A model generated the notes under the pieces. It did not search any database. It was not told where the DNA came from and was given only the letters and a program-made list of their open reading frames with translations. A program made the position numbers and the translations under genes. Of a DNA stretch of 64,000 nt, positions 49,619-60,665 are shown one piece after another; the first letter of the stretch is position 1, and each line of letters opens with the position of its first letter. Origin of the DNA: Ascaris suum (lineage: Eukaryota; Nematoda; Chromadorea; Rhabditida; Ascarididae); the NCBI GenBank assembly GCA_013433145.1, contig CM024189.1, positions 124,001-188,000 of the forward strand. Reading direction: 5' to 3'.

Positions 49619-52600
49619 AGGGAGGGAGTGCACATTCCAAGAAGACTAGCTGAGAAGCACGCATCAGGGGAAATCCTTATATCGTGTTGAAATGTTCTCA
49701 CAGTTTGTCAGTTTAAAGGACTCAATTTGCCAATATGGGCCATACATAAGGGCGAGCCTGTGTCTGTTCGAAATGGACGACTCCATTCGACAGGCTAACA
49801 GCGTACGGTTTTAGCAATATTTCAAAGCCGCTGTAGAATCCATCAAGGGTTCATGGGAAAAAATGCAATGCATAAACAAGGAAATACGGGAACTACGGAA
49901 CTTTTAAGCAACGGTATGTCACACAGTATCAACTGGAAGGACAGCATGAAACATAGGCAGCCTTCGCTCTCTGACGATTTGAATAACAATCTTTAACGGC
50001 CGAATATCTTCAAAATTCTCAACTACAATCAAGTGATTTCAATAGTTCGAGCTCCACATCATAACACAACCTCCTTGATGCCTCTTCGAACTTTGCATTG
50101 GACAGATGTCGCCAGTATCCCCATCAGCAGTTGTCACCGCGAGGTTTTTTAGGAACCCCGTGTACACAACAAAGAATTTACCGTTTCATTGACACCACCC
50201 TTCATTTCAGCGAAGTCTGTCTTGTACACAGACGTCGAGCAAATAGCAGCCCCTGAATATTATTTCCAGTAATCGAACATATACCTTGACTTTGTGGATA
50301 AAAAGCTTTGGACACCACACTCGCCTCTAAGGGACGTAAAATTTACGAGGATGGGCGCCACCTTTCGAAAATTTATTGCTACGAAGCACTTAACACACCA
50401 ACGCATCAAGCTATGAAGACAAACTTTCTGATTGACGTTTTTGTCGTGGCATGTAAACACACTTATTAGAAAGCCTATCCTCGTAATCTCTCACGGAAGG
50501 AAGGACTTTCATCGAAGGGGAACAATGCGTCATGTTCGAGATAACTTTTTTTAAGCCTTTTTAGCCTTTCATCGAAGACAATCAATTCTTCTGACTCAAA
50601 ATCATACAAAAAAAGGCCAAGATTTAATGCTTCATTGTGGTTTTCAGTTATTTATTTACGATTTCAATACAGTCCTGTTGCGTCGAAGGTCAACTGCAGT
50701 TCGTGAATCTACCTCAGCTCTGGCCAAGCAACAGTGAAGTTCGTTGAGCGCTTCGCTCTTGACAGCTTAAACGCTGCTGCAGGATTTCGCGGTTAAGCTC
50801 ACGGAAAAAAGGGAAAACACAGATGCCAATAACAACAGCTGCTCAATATGAAGATCAACGCCTCATGATACTACATAACGTATCAATAAGAAATCATCAA
50901 TGTCCTTCTTGCGCCTTCACCTTTATTCACCAGCAAGCACCGAAGCAATCTTCACTATGAAAGGCTTCACCCGTAACTAAAAATACCCGTCAGAGCAATT
51001 AAACAATAAGAGCGCACTCGCCAGGTAACACAATAACCTGCAACCTCTAAAAGAAAAGCACCTTCCAACCCCTTTAAAGTGAAGCGATTGAGTAAAAAAA
51101 AAAAAACGCAACACAATCGACAAGTCGTAAATGAAACGCACGGCGCTTACGACGCAACACCACGATGGCTCGCTTCTTCAATTTGGCTTTCATCCAAAAT
51201 GCGTACATGATATTCTTTGAGTATCTTTAAGCTACAGTTTTCATGAAAATATGAGTTTGTGAGTACAAAGAATTAAGTACTTTGTGACTAGGCTTGAGTA
51301 TGACGTTTGCAGAGAACGCATAAAGGAATCTAACACCTCATACAGAAAAAAGCACTGAAAATTTTTGAAGCGAAAATCAGTGAATGGAATCAACACAAAG
51401 TCGGTTAATTTTCGTTAATATTGCGCCTGTATTCGCTACCAAGCACGACGTCGTAAACACGGGAGGCGGTGTAGTCCAGCTCTAAAGTCAAACTTTGCTT
51501 ACAGCGGAATTCTCGATGAAGCTGGGTGTACCGTTGGTGGCGTTAGCAAGGCATTCGATGGCGACCTTTAAATGACATTATAAAATGTCAGAGCGCGCAT
51601 GCTCCTCATTTTATTAGGCGGTGGTCTTGTCCTTGTGGAAAGAATTGGTCTTGCTAGGATAGAGTACGGTTTATCCTGTAGGGCTTAATCTCTTCGCAAA
51701 AAGAATGTCAAGGACGTTGACTTGACTGCCGGTGCATTCGATCAAGCTCATATACTTGATTCTTTATATCGGCAGTACAATGTGGGTAGTGATTTCACTC
51801 TGCCTTAGACTGGTGGAACTTTGCCACCGCAACCAGTAAAATTACTGCTGCCTTCGTCAAGTCTACTATTTTGGAATATTTCGACTGGAAAGTTGTTGAA
51901 CGGAGCGGCGCTTATAAAACAGCATTTAATACTCTCTCAGTCAAAATCTCGTCACGAATTTGCTAACTCGTCCACTTTTCTCAGATTCTGCGCATTATAC
52001 AACTTCGTTATTTTTTTGTTTTTTTAAAACTTGTTTTTCTTTATTTTTCTTTTTTTTGCAGGAGGAAGTGCCTTCACAGAATGGTTCACAAGGTCGTATT
52101 CTCCACTGTAGGAAGGTCCATTCAAGCAGCTAATCGTTAAGTTGTTGTGAAGCCGTAAGAATAAGCACATCTCTTAGCATAGACATCTTGGAGAGACTGT
52201 TGTTTAGGTCTTTTGCGATCAGCGAAGAGAAACCGCCCTAAAGTAGACGTTGGATACGCTGCAGTAAGGGTCACATCACTGATAACTCGTTGCAACTTGC
52301 TCTCCAACTGAGTTGTCCCAGTGCCAGCTGGCGTTATCTATCAAAGGCCTTACAAAAGTCAACGTATACGCGATGCAGAAAACCTTTCATTTTCGGAATA
52401 CGTTAGGTGAAGCTCGTTTACATTCGACAGTCTTTACTATCGGTTGATAGAAAGTTGAAATAAGGGATACTGGCCACCTTCTTTTGAAGAGCACAATTAT
52501 GCAAGAGACAGGCACTGCAGCAGATTGCAAAGTTGAGTCGAACATGAAGCACAGTGAACGGCATCCATGACTACGTAATGGATAGTACATTGTGAGTAAG

Positions 52601-54910
52601 TATTGGAAGAAATATCTTAGATATCGTTTTTTTGTAGGCCCTTTTTCGCTTCGCTGACCTCATAAACGGTCCAGCGTTCTCTATATCCAGTTAGTACTCT
52701 CTGCTTCGAGAATGCTGAACGAAGACCACAGTGCACAGTTCATCCAGTTTGTAAATTCGAAAAAAGAAGTTTGCTGCTAATTTCAGATGCTTGCTGAAAT
52801 TAATTGAAATTCATTTTTCTCCACTATTTTCTCTTCCACTGGAAACTAAAACGTTTGCGCCTTTGATTATACGATCAACAGAACCTGTCGTTTACCAGGC
52901 GTACGTACGAAAGCTCATACAGTAAAAGGCACGTACAAACGACAGTTTGCCTTCCATTCATTACAGCTCCTTGGCAGAGGAAATCCATAGTGGGACTAAA
53001 GACTAAACTACTGCAGTAAAATTTCGGACGTTCTACTAATTCTGGAGGTCCGAAAAACGTAAATCGCGTTGTTTCGAATCCCTTAACATTGGCACCACTA
53101 CACCGACGCTTGAACTCCATAAGGGCCCGTTAACTGGTGATCACGTCTCAGACTGCTCATTTTTTTGAATTATCCATTCATTTCCCATCATTCATGGATG
53201 TGAGAATAGCCAATATTGTATAATTGGTCATATCGAGTCTGGCATATTCAAAAAAAAAGCCTTCACTTTCGCTTGCTTTGCCTTTCAAAAATGATGTCGG
53301 CCTGATTTTATTCACAATTTCTTTCTCAAGAAGAGTTCTTCCTTCCTTTCGCTGACCTCACTGCTCTAAAACTCACTGGACTCTAAAGTATAGCAAATAT
53401 CACTGATTAAATGTTTTGTTTTCAGTTCGCAGTAACATCACAGCGAATTACGGCCCTATCGGTGCTGCATTGCACATTTGTGAACTTGGTGGTAAATTTA
53501 AAGGTGGGCGACCTCTGGCATTTTCCGAATACGAGCTCTTTGGGGAATCCGAGGTTTGAAACACTTCCTCACAACCATAAGTCGCAAATTTTAGGCAGCA
53601 CGAACAACTAAGGCCTTGGGCGTCTCCGAGCGAATTTTAGTATGAGCAAAGCTGGTCTAAAAACATCACTGAACAGGAACAGCAGCTGGCAGCGACTGCT
53701 TAAGGCGCAAACGTCAAGAGCTTCGCGTTTCTTGTCAAAACTGCTCTTACCAATGAAAATAACGTGGTCCTTCGTTTTCTCGATGCTAGAAAATGAGGTG
53801 ACCAAATGAAAAACTTAGAAATGTCTTAAACAAATTACAACGTTTTACGAGAAGGCGACTTTAAAAAAGAACAAAGAAACGAATCGGAGAATGAATCAGC
53901 TGCACGGGTTCCCTCAGTCGGCAAAAAATAGATATGCTGGCTTACATTGAAACTGTGGAAGCTTTTCCTTCAGTCAGTCTACCTGAACTCGTATGGTCGC
54001 AACGAAAGTTGAAAAATCGCAATAGTCGCATGTACTTTTCCGCTTTCCACATTGTGAAACTCTTGAAATTTTGAGCATTGAGCAGATGAACTTTGAACAT
54101 ATTTCATTTTATGCTGCGAATAATTTCTATGAAAGCAATGAAATTGGTTGTTCAACTATAATTATAAATCCGATCCAATTCGTAGCTTACTAATTGTTAG
54201 AAGAATGTAGTGGATTCGACGTAATTAAAGAACAAAATGCACCAGACCCGAACTGTTTCACTAATTCAACACATTCGAATTTCAGAGACTTTTTTTTGGA
54301 CAGAAAACGTGCAATCTGTGCAAATAGAGAACGCTCATGGACGTGAATAATGCGAAATTAGAGGAAGCTCGTAAGATTCATCCCGATAGATTCATTGGCG
54401 CTTGAAATACGCAAGATCTGCTCGATTGAGCAGATCCTCAGGAGGTACAATCAACGACTGTTTAGCGATAGCTGAGGCAGAATTTTATACAATTCAGCAT
54501 TGGTGGAACTGCACTTGAATGAAGAATTATTAGCTCATATTGGTGACTTCTTCAAATGATCATGTATGGTGTACTTCGAGTTTAATGAATTGATTACAGT
54601 GGACTTAGATAGTCGCCAGAATATATCGATGAAATATGCATAAAAATGCCTTTATGAGCTTTCCTGCAATGTTGGGCAGCTCTTCACCAAAGCTTCCCTC
54701 CCAATACCCTCGCGATGTCCTTCCCTAGAGTTCCCGACAGTTCTCTTGACGTTCTAGGGACACCAGTTAATACCTCTTGCGTCCATCCATTGTCTTGCAT
54801 CGTGTTTGCCCACACGATTAAGCTTATCCACTTTCTTCACTTCTTTTATTAACTGAAATTTTTGTCTGCTAATTCGTTCGTCATTTTTGTTGAAATAAAC
54901 TTCTGCCTAC

Positions 54911-55112
54911 TTGAACATTTCCGCAAGGGTTCCCTTGTGGTTGTTTTCGAGCAAGCAGGACTTTTCGATGGAAGTGAGGGTTTTGTTTGAACTGAACGAG
55001 GCATCTCATTGCCATAAGCTTTTCTGGGATTGTTAGCAACCATCAACACAATAGATCCCTTCCTGGCTCTGAATAAATTTTCACGTGAACTTCTGCTTAG
55101 AGGAACGGACAT
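54911..55112 (-). CDS. PP1 glycogen-targeting subunit (PPP1R3-like), probable first exon
   Basis: ATG at 55112 opens MSVPLSRSSRENLFRARKGS and continues 67 codons of Ser/Lys/Arg/Pro-rich sequence to a phase 1 donor (TTCAA/gtaggc). That phase is exactly what the KTVRF exon at 41663 needs, giving a 353-residue protein, slightly longer than mammalian PPP1R3B/C. ARKGS resembles a PKA phosphorylation site, fitting hormonal control of glycogen in the family (inference). An acceptor-like aacgcag lies just before the ATG and could receive a spliced leader. The + strand changes from A-rich to T-rich near here, as expected at the gene's 5' end. No sequence similarity proves the link. Confidence 0.5.
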
Positions 55113-57780
55113 TGTTCTGCGTTACTTTTCGCTTCACGATTTTATTTGAAGCTCACAGTGCTTCAGATACGTTGAAGCAGATTTCTAATCTGAGCAGCTG
55201 GAGGCAGTATATATCAGACAGGCTTCGTGTTCCATAGTGTGCCGTTTCGAGCAACTAGCCTAACACAGCGTGTTTTTCATCGGATTGCCACTGCGTTGGC
55301 GACAACCAGCTGTCTCTTCTGTACACATTTATTGTTGGAAGTGTGTACTGGATATTTGAAGCATAGGATCCGTTCTTGCTGTTGCCTTGTGTCGTTGACG
55401 TGCTGTGGCATCAAATCTTGCTCGTTCAATTTATGTTTGCCAATTCGCTTTCCTCCAGTAAAACCCAGTAGTAACTCTTGTGCACCAAACATAGAAAGGA
55501 ATCTCCAGGGCAAGATATAGATCCGTTCCTAGCCTGCCGTAGTTGAAGAGCAAATGCTAATCCATCGAGAGAGAGGAAATAATTTTTCGAATGGAGCTGT
55601 TCAAGCAGCTCTCAGGCAATAACATGCCATAAACTTCAAAAAACTGGATAACTTCGGCATACCTCATTGCTTGAGGAAAAAATGTTCTTGGGACTTGCGA
55701 AATGTTTTCAGCAAATTTAACTGTTTGCTAAGATGTCTCATTAATACAGTGCTTTCTCATTGTTGTATTTTTTATTGCAAAGAAGTTTCGAAAATTTGGT
55801 CTGCCACTGGAAGATATCACCAAACGAGCCTCCTGTTAATTTACAGAAATCAAGCGTTTTTATCCCTAGCATGCCGTTATCGACGCAACCAGAACGAGTC
55901 ATCTCACCAAAGTTTTAAAGCTGTGACAGAAATTCTCAGCCATTATGAAAATTGCCCTATTTTGTGCACCTTTTAGTATTAGCCAGCACCAGTGTAGGCA
56001 GCAAAATTGCATTATCACTGTTGCACTCATAGGAGGTGTGGGATGGTAAATTTCAACCGTCATTTGTTTGGCTTCGCTTCTTACAGAAATTTCTGCTTTT
56101 TTTGCTCGGAAAATAAAAGAAATTTGCCCCATGATCAGAATATCAAATATGCAGAGTTTTCTTTTCTCATAAAACTGCCTGTGTTTCCATCGAGCTGGAG
56201 ATATTTTTCGCATTGCAGGCTACTATTTGTACCATCAACCGCAATGTTTCCCTTCTCATCTTGAAATAGAGACCTCACCAGCGACTACCATTCATACTGC
56301 ATACTGGCAGCAACGAAACTCAATTTTGGTGCTCTCACGACTTTTTCTGTCTCTTCTGCTAATCCTTCAGTAGCTCCACTCATGAGTACCTTCAGTTTTT
56401 CTGTTTTCATAGCTTTTCTCCGCTTGTGCATACATATGTGTATAATCATCATTGTTCGCCCAATTTGCTCTTCGCCTGTCTGGCATCTTAATCCTTCTTA
56501 ATCCGTTCCTTCACTCCACAGTTTGCTCCTTCTCCGCTTGCTGGGAAAGACCATTTCGTTTTCATCTTCTTCATCAAATCAACCCGCTTCCTTATTACCA
56601 AGTAAACTCACTATTCCCAGAATTGTTTCTGCATCGTTATCCCTCTCATAGTTTCAACGCGTGATTACAGACTGGCGAACGGCAGAAAGAGCTGTCGTAA
56701 AAAACGTATTCTTGACCACGTATTTTACTGCTTCACAGGAAGAAAGCATATGGTTCAGTTCATACTACGCACTCGGAATGTGCCAGCTGCCATACAAAAC
56801 GAAATTCTTGAAACTTGTGAGAAGATCGCGGGAGTTGGACACATCTCTTCGCTTATCGAATAGAGGAGACAAAAGCCGGGAGTACGCCTTGCTCTCTCTT
56901 GCTATCTACCTTCCCTACCCCTCCCATATCATTGTAATCTCATTCAGAACCCTCGAAGTGCAGTTTACTATTCTAGAACACTCTAATTTATGGCAGCTTT
57001 TCGCAGCTCAAGAATGCCGGGTTCGTAAGTACGATTATACTACCTGATATAGGAATTTTTGCATAAGTTTAGTAATATTTGTGTTATGAGAAATTCCTCC
57101 TCATCATTAGCACGCGGAAGTTCAGATTCCCAGCATGCCGAGCAAAAAAAAAATCTTCTTTCGAATGTTGGAAGGGGCTGCTAGAGGCAGTGACGAATAT
57201 TTGATAATTTCTAGAAGCCTTTATTCAAAAATCCGTCCAATCTTTCTCATAACCTATTGGCTATTCCTCAACTCCCAAAAAGATTTTCTACACTTTAATT
57301 AGGCTGCCAATAAAACTCTTTTAAGGCTGCCTCCTTAAATTCTGAGCATATAGCGCTAGCAATTTTTTATGCAAAAATTTCGATAAAGGTGAGGTCATAC
57401 AGCCGTATAATCTAATAGTGGTGCCAGTGGTGTTTTTCTTCAAAGTTACTGTACTTTTATTTTCTCTGTCTTTGCTTAATGATTTCTGTAGCGAGTGCTA
57501 TATTTATGTTCGGCTCTGACTCACTTCTGGCGTATGTGATTTTTATGCGTATGCTTCTGTACGTTTGTATTCTATCAAAGTTGGAGCTTATAAACGTCAT
57601 CTCACCGTTTACCTGAAACAATACCCGTTCAAATCCTTTGCATATTTCTACTAATCAACGCTGAATTTTGATGCGTGGTGTGAATGCAACTCAATGAGAG
57701 CTTTAAACAAGTGGGTATTTAGGACCTGAGCAGTCAATATCGCTGCAGAGAGATGAGGTAAACCAAAACGGGGAAGGGAA

Positions 57781-57807
57781 GGGGGGGGGGGGAGGAGGAG
57801 GAGGGAG
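57781..57807 (+). repeat. G12 run followed by GGA repeats
   Basis: Twelve G then gaggaggaggaggg; purine-only tract with G-quadruplex potential. Confidence 0.85.
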
Positions 57808-58218
57808 CACTCTGCAACACGGTTGGCGATATAAGCATAACATCATTATGCAAGTCACGGTAAATTTAAAAAAAGGTAACAACATGCTGATGTGCCATTT
57901 AAAACGCTCATTATAGCATTGCGTCACCCATAATAACGATATTATTATAATAGCGTTCAAGCGAGTTTTATTGCTTGCTCACTCATTTCTTTATCGCGTA
58001 ATCGATTTGCTCTCAAAAAGCAATGAGGAGCTGAAAATATGGCGATGTTAACTTCGGCGTGTTGTGTTTTGATGGATTTTGAATAGTGGATGGCTTGCTT
58101 TTTTTTGTTGGTTGCGCGACTTCTTATCGACACTAAGCAGAAAACGTTTCCATTCCCTATTGAAGCATGGAAATGAATTTTATTAGTAACGTTTCACATC
58201 AGCGCATTTGTACCGCAG

Positions 58219-58305
58219 TGCCACGTGGAAGAAACGGGACCTCTGGACTCTTCTTCTCGAATATTTTACCGCACCTTACTCGAGGCTTCTCTCAACCCTC
58301 GAAGA
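58219..58305 (+). CDS. exon-like segment of unknown gene
   Basis: An 87-base segment, phase 0 on both sides, after acceptor tgtaccgcag and before donor AGA/gtattt. It encodes 29 residues: CHVEETGPLDSSSRIFYRTL then LEASLNPRR. Protein-like composition. No family recognised and no neighbouring exon found. Another frame is also open here, so coding is not certain. Confidence 0.2.
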
Positions 58306-58733
58306 GTATTTCCAGTTTTCCTGTTGGTGACTGACTTAAACTCTATGGAAGCGTTCGAGTGAATTCAGCAGTGTGAAGCAGGGAGAGGAAGAATTTTGAA
58401 AAGAAGTGCAGAAGATGTGAAATCGATAATGAGAAGCGTCTGTAATGACAGGGATATACGATATTGGTGACTTGTTCAGAGGCGACGGACGTTTATTCGT
58501 TTATACGGTTTTGCTTATAGTGGTGCTAGTGAGTTGAAGCTGACTTTAAAACGCTGTCTTTCATTTCACTTTTTTTTTGCTGACCTTAAGAGTCTTATAT
58601 CGATAGTATTGCGGTCTTATTTGGTGCATTGCACAATGTTTCTATACTTCATCAGCAGATGGTGCCGTCTTTCTGAATCTAGCAGCATTCTAGGCAATGT
58701 GAAGGAGCACACTGTTCTTTGAGTGCTGCACAC

Positions 58734-59066
58734 TTAAAGTACATAAGCGTAATCACGCTTCAGTCGTTCATAATCACGAAGCGCCGGAATGTCAAGCAGT
58801 GCACCACTAAGAACGACTAGGTATTGAGCAAAGACACCGGAAAAACACAGGGAAATGGGAAAAAACACCAAGAGGAGTTTACCAATAAAGGGGACAACAG
58901 AAGAATAAAAAGTATTGATTTTTGTTTGGATACCAAAACTGTCTTGGCTGTTGTGGAAATCATCTGTTACAGTCTGCCGACCTTTACAGGCTAGTATTTC
59001 GAAGAAACAAATGATTGTACCATAGGCGATATTACACAGCACAAGCAGTGGCGAATCAGTCAGAGG
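58734..59066 (-). CDS. probable terminal exon of an unknown membrane protein
   Basis: 110 codons and stop TAA after a phase 0 acceptor (caaccatcag). It has a hydrophobic segment SPLLVLCNIAYGTIICFFEI, a polar loop (GRQTVTDDFHNSQDS), a second hydrophobic stretch FIGKLLLVFFPISLCFSGVF running into AQYLVVLSGALL, and a charged end DIPALRDYERLKRDYAYVL. This looks like the last two or three membrane spans of a multi-pass protein, such as a nematode chemoreceptor or transporter. No specific family motif was recognised. Upstream exons should lie to the right, beyond 59.1 kb. Confidence 0.35.
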   Translation of the reverse strand, partial: PLTDSPLLVLCNIAYGTIICFFEILACKGRQTVTDDFHNSQDSFGIQTKINTFYSSVVPFIGKLLLVFFPISLCFSGVFAQYLVVLSGALLDIPALRDYERLKRDYAYVL

Positions 59067-60473
59067 CTGATGGTTGACATCTTACTTCGATTATTCTACT
59101 TCAGCCTGTTGATTACAGAAAGACTGGCCTACACGTTTCTGGTATAGCACACTTCATTGTACCTCCCTGCGACCTCGTTATATTCAAGCCCTGGGCTTGC
59201 ACTGCAAATCAAGCAGATTTTTGGTGGGAATTGGCTTCCACTTTAGGGGACCACAAAACATCGCTGTTCGACCAACTGGACATGCACGACTTTCTTCTTT
59301 ATAGACTTGATAAGTCAGTTTGGTTTTGGGGTAGAAAGCCTAAACACCTCCTTGCAGCTTCATTCCACAAAACCAGTATCAAGAATTGGCCCACTGTTGG
59401 CTGTTCAGCGTTGGCTGTTGAAGTAGCTTAGTTCCGACCCACTGAATGCATAACGTGCATGAAGTGAAATCACCAATTGTGCTTCTTGTGTCGTTGTTTT
59501 TAGCAATAAATTGTACTCACTTTCAACGCCCAGATAAACTATTCTTATATTTTACTGTATGTTTTCTTATCAAAAGTTTCACTAACACAGCCGAGTTTCC
59601 ATTATTATACTATATTTTCGATCCCGTAAAGTTTACTACGCAATACTATCTTGAACTACATTCCATATTTTCACTTACTAATTCCGAAAGAATTACTTTC
59701 GCCGCAAAGTGCTCTTATCGGTGATGACTAGAACCGGTAACAAGTAATGTAAGATTATCACTAAATAAGCTATAAAAGTGACAAGAGAACTAAGAAGCAA
59801 GATAGCGGAAGAAGATTGTCAAAGAAAACAGATCAATGGAAAAACAACAGCCGCATAATCAACAAGTTTCATATAGCGGTCACAACTAAAGGAGAATTTT
59901 GAGAATACGACATCAGAGCTGTAGGCTAAATAAACTTGATGACTTTACATCAAAACAACATGCAAAAGCACTCAATGCAACATAAATAACGTCATATTTC
60001 CCCATAAGAATGCGTATAATCGGACTTTGCTACTTCCCTTGAAGTAGCGTTAAACCTCTTGTCAGATAGGACCCAACCTAGCAAAGTGGTTTGTAAGCAT
60101 AAGTTTCAGAAACAACTCAACTCTTCCAAACGAAACACAATAATTAATGCAATGAATATCTATGAGGAGTGCAACTTGAAGAAAAGGAAACCTAGAAATA
60201 TCCCATCTGATTAAAATATGTACCCGCAAAAGTGCCATCAAATATGTGAATCGTGGAGGAGGGAAGCGTTTGTTCAACAACAGTAATTAATGGATTGACT
60301 AGCTCGATAAGTGAGAAGAACGTGATGGATCTTCGTCGAAGTTTGATCGTCATATATTACTGTCAATCCAACAAATAGCCAATATAAACCCTCCCTCTCG
60401 CACGAAATGGACAGTTGAGACGATGTACAGGCGTCGGCCTGCTCGAGGACTAAATGCAGAGTGTGCATGCGAT

Positions 60474-60665
60474 TCATGGTGATTTCCCAAACAGCGGATG
60501 TTTGCCATGATCAGGGTGTTCAAGTGTTTCGATGCATTTGTTGCATATACAATGATGACAAAACTGTACTGTTCCGTTGACACAGCAGGACTGCCTAACT
60601 CCGCCTGATTTTCCCATGATTTCTTCGATGGTCACGGTCGCCATTTTCGTCTTCATCGACATCAT
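60474..60665 (-). other. Cys/His-rich open frame
   Basis: The frame contains MATVTIEEIMGKSGGVRQSC and then CVNGTVQFCHHCICNKC and HPDHGKH. The spacing C-x2-C-x-C-x2-C with following histidines faintly recalls B-box or other small zinc-binding modules but fits none exactly. An overlapping frame gives an acidic run (TVDDVDEDENGDRDH), so the true frame is uncertain. It could be an upstream exon of the membrane protein gene to its left, but no link can be shown. Confidence 0.2.

Larger units (their letters stand above)
41664..54910 (-). other. PPP1R3-like gene, presumed first intron (13.2 kb)
   Basis: If the first exon at 54911 is right, this is one long intron. It includes exon-like - strand segments at 43953-44047, 45227-45295 and 51503-51565, a 214-codon + strand frame at 46074-46718 with no recognised domain, several homopolymer runs and a degenerate AGT/AGC-rich tract. 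The + strand is A-rich throughout. Confidence 0.45.

Noticed and set aside
51697..51810. + strand frame reading KNVKDVDLTAGAFDQAHILD
   Set aside because: Protein-like but only about 37 codons, with stops close on both sides, no clear splice sites and no recognised family.
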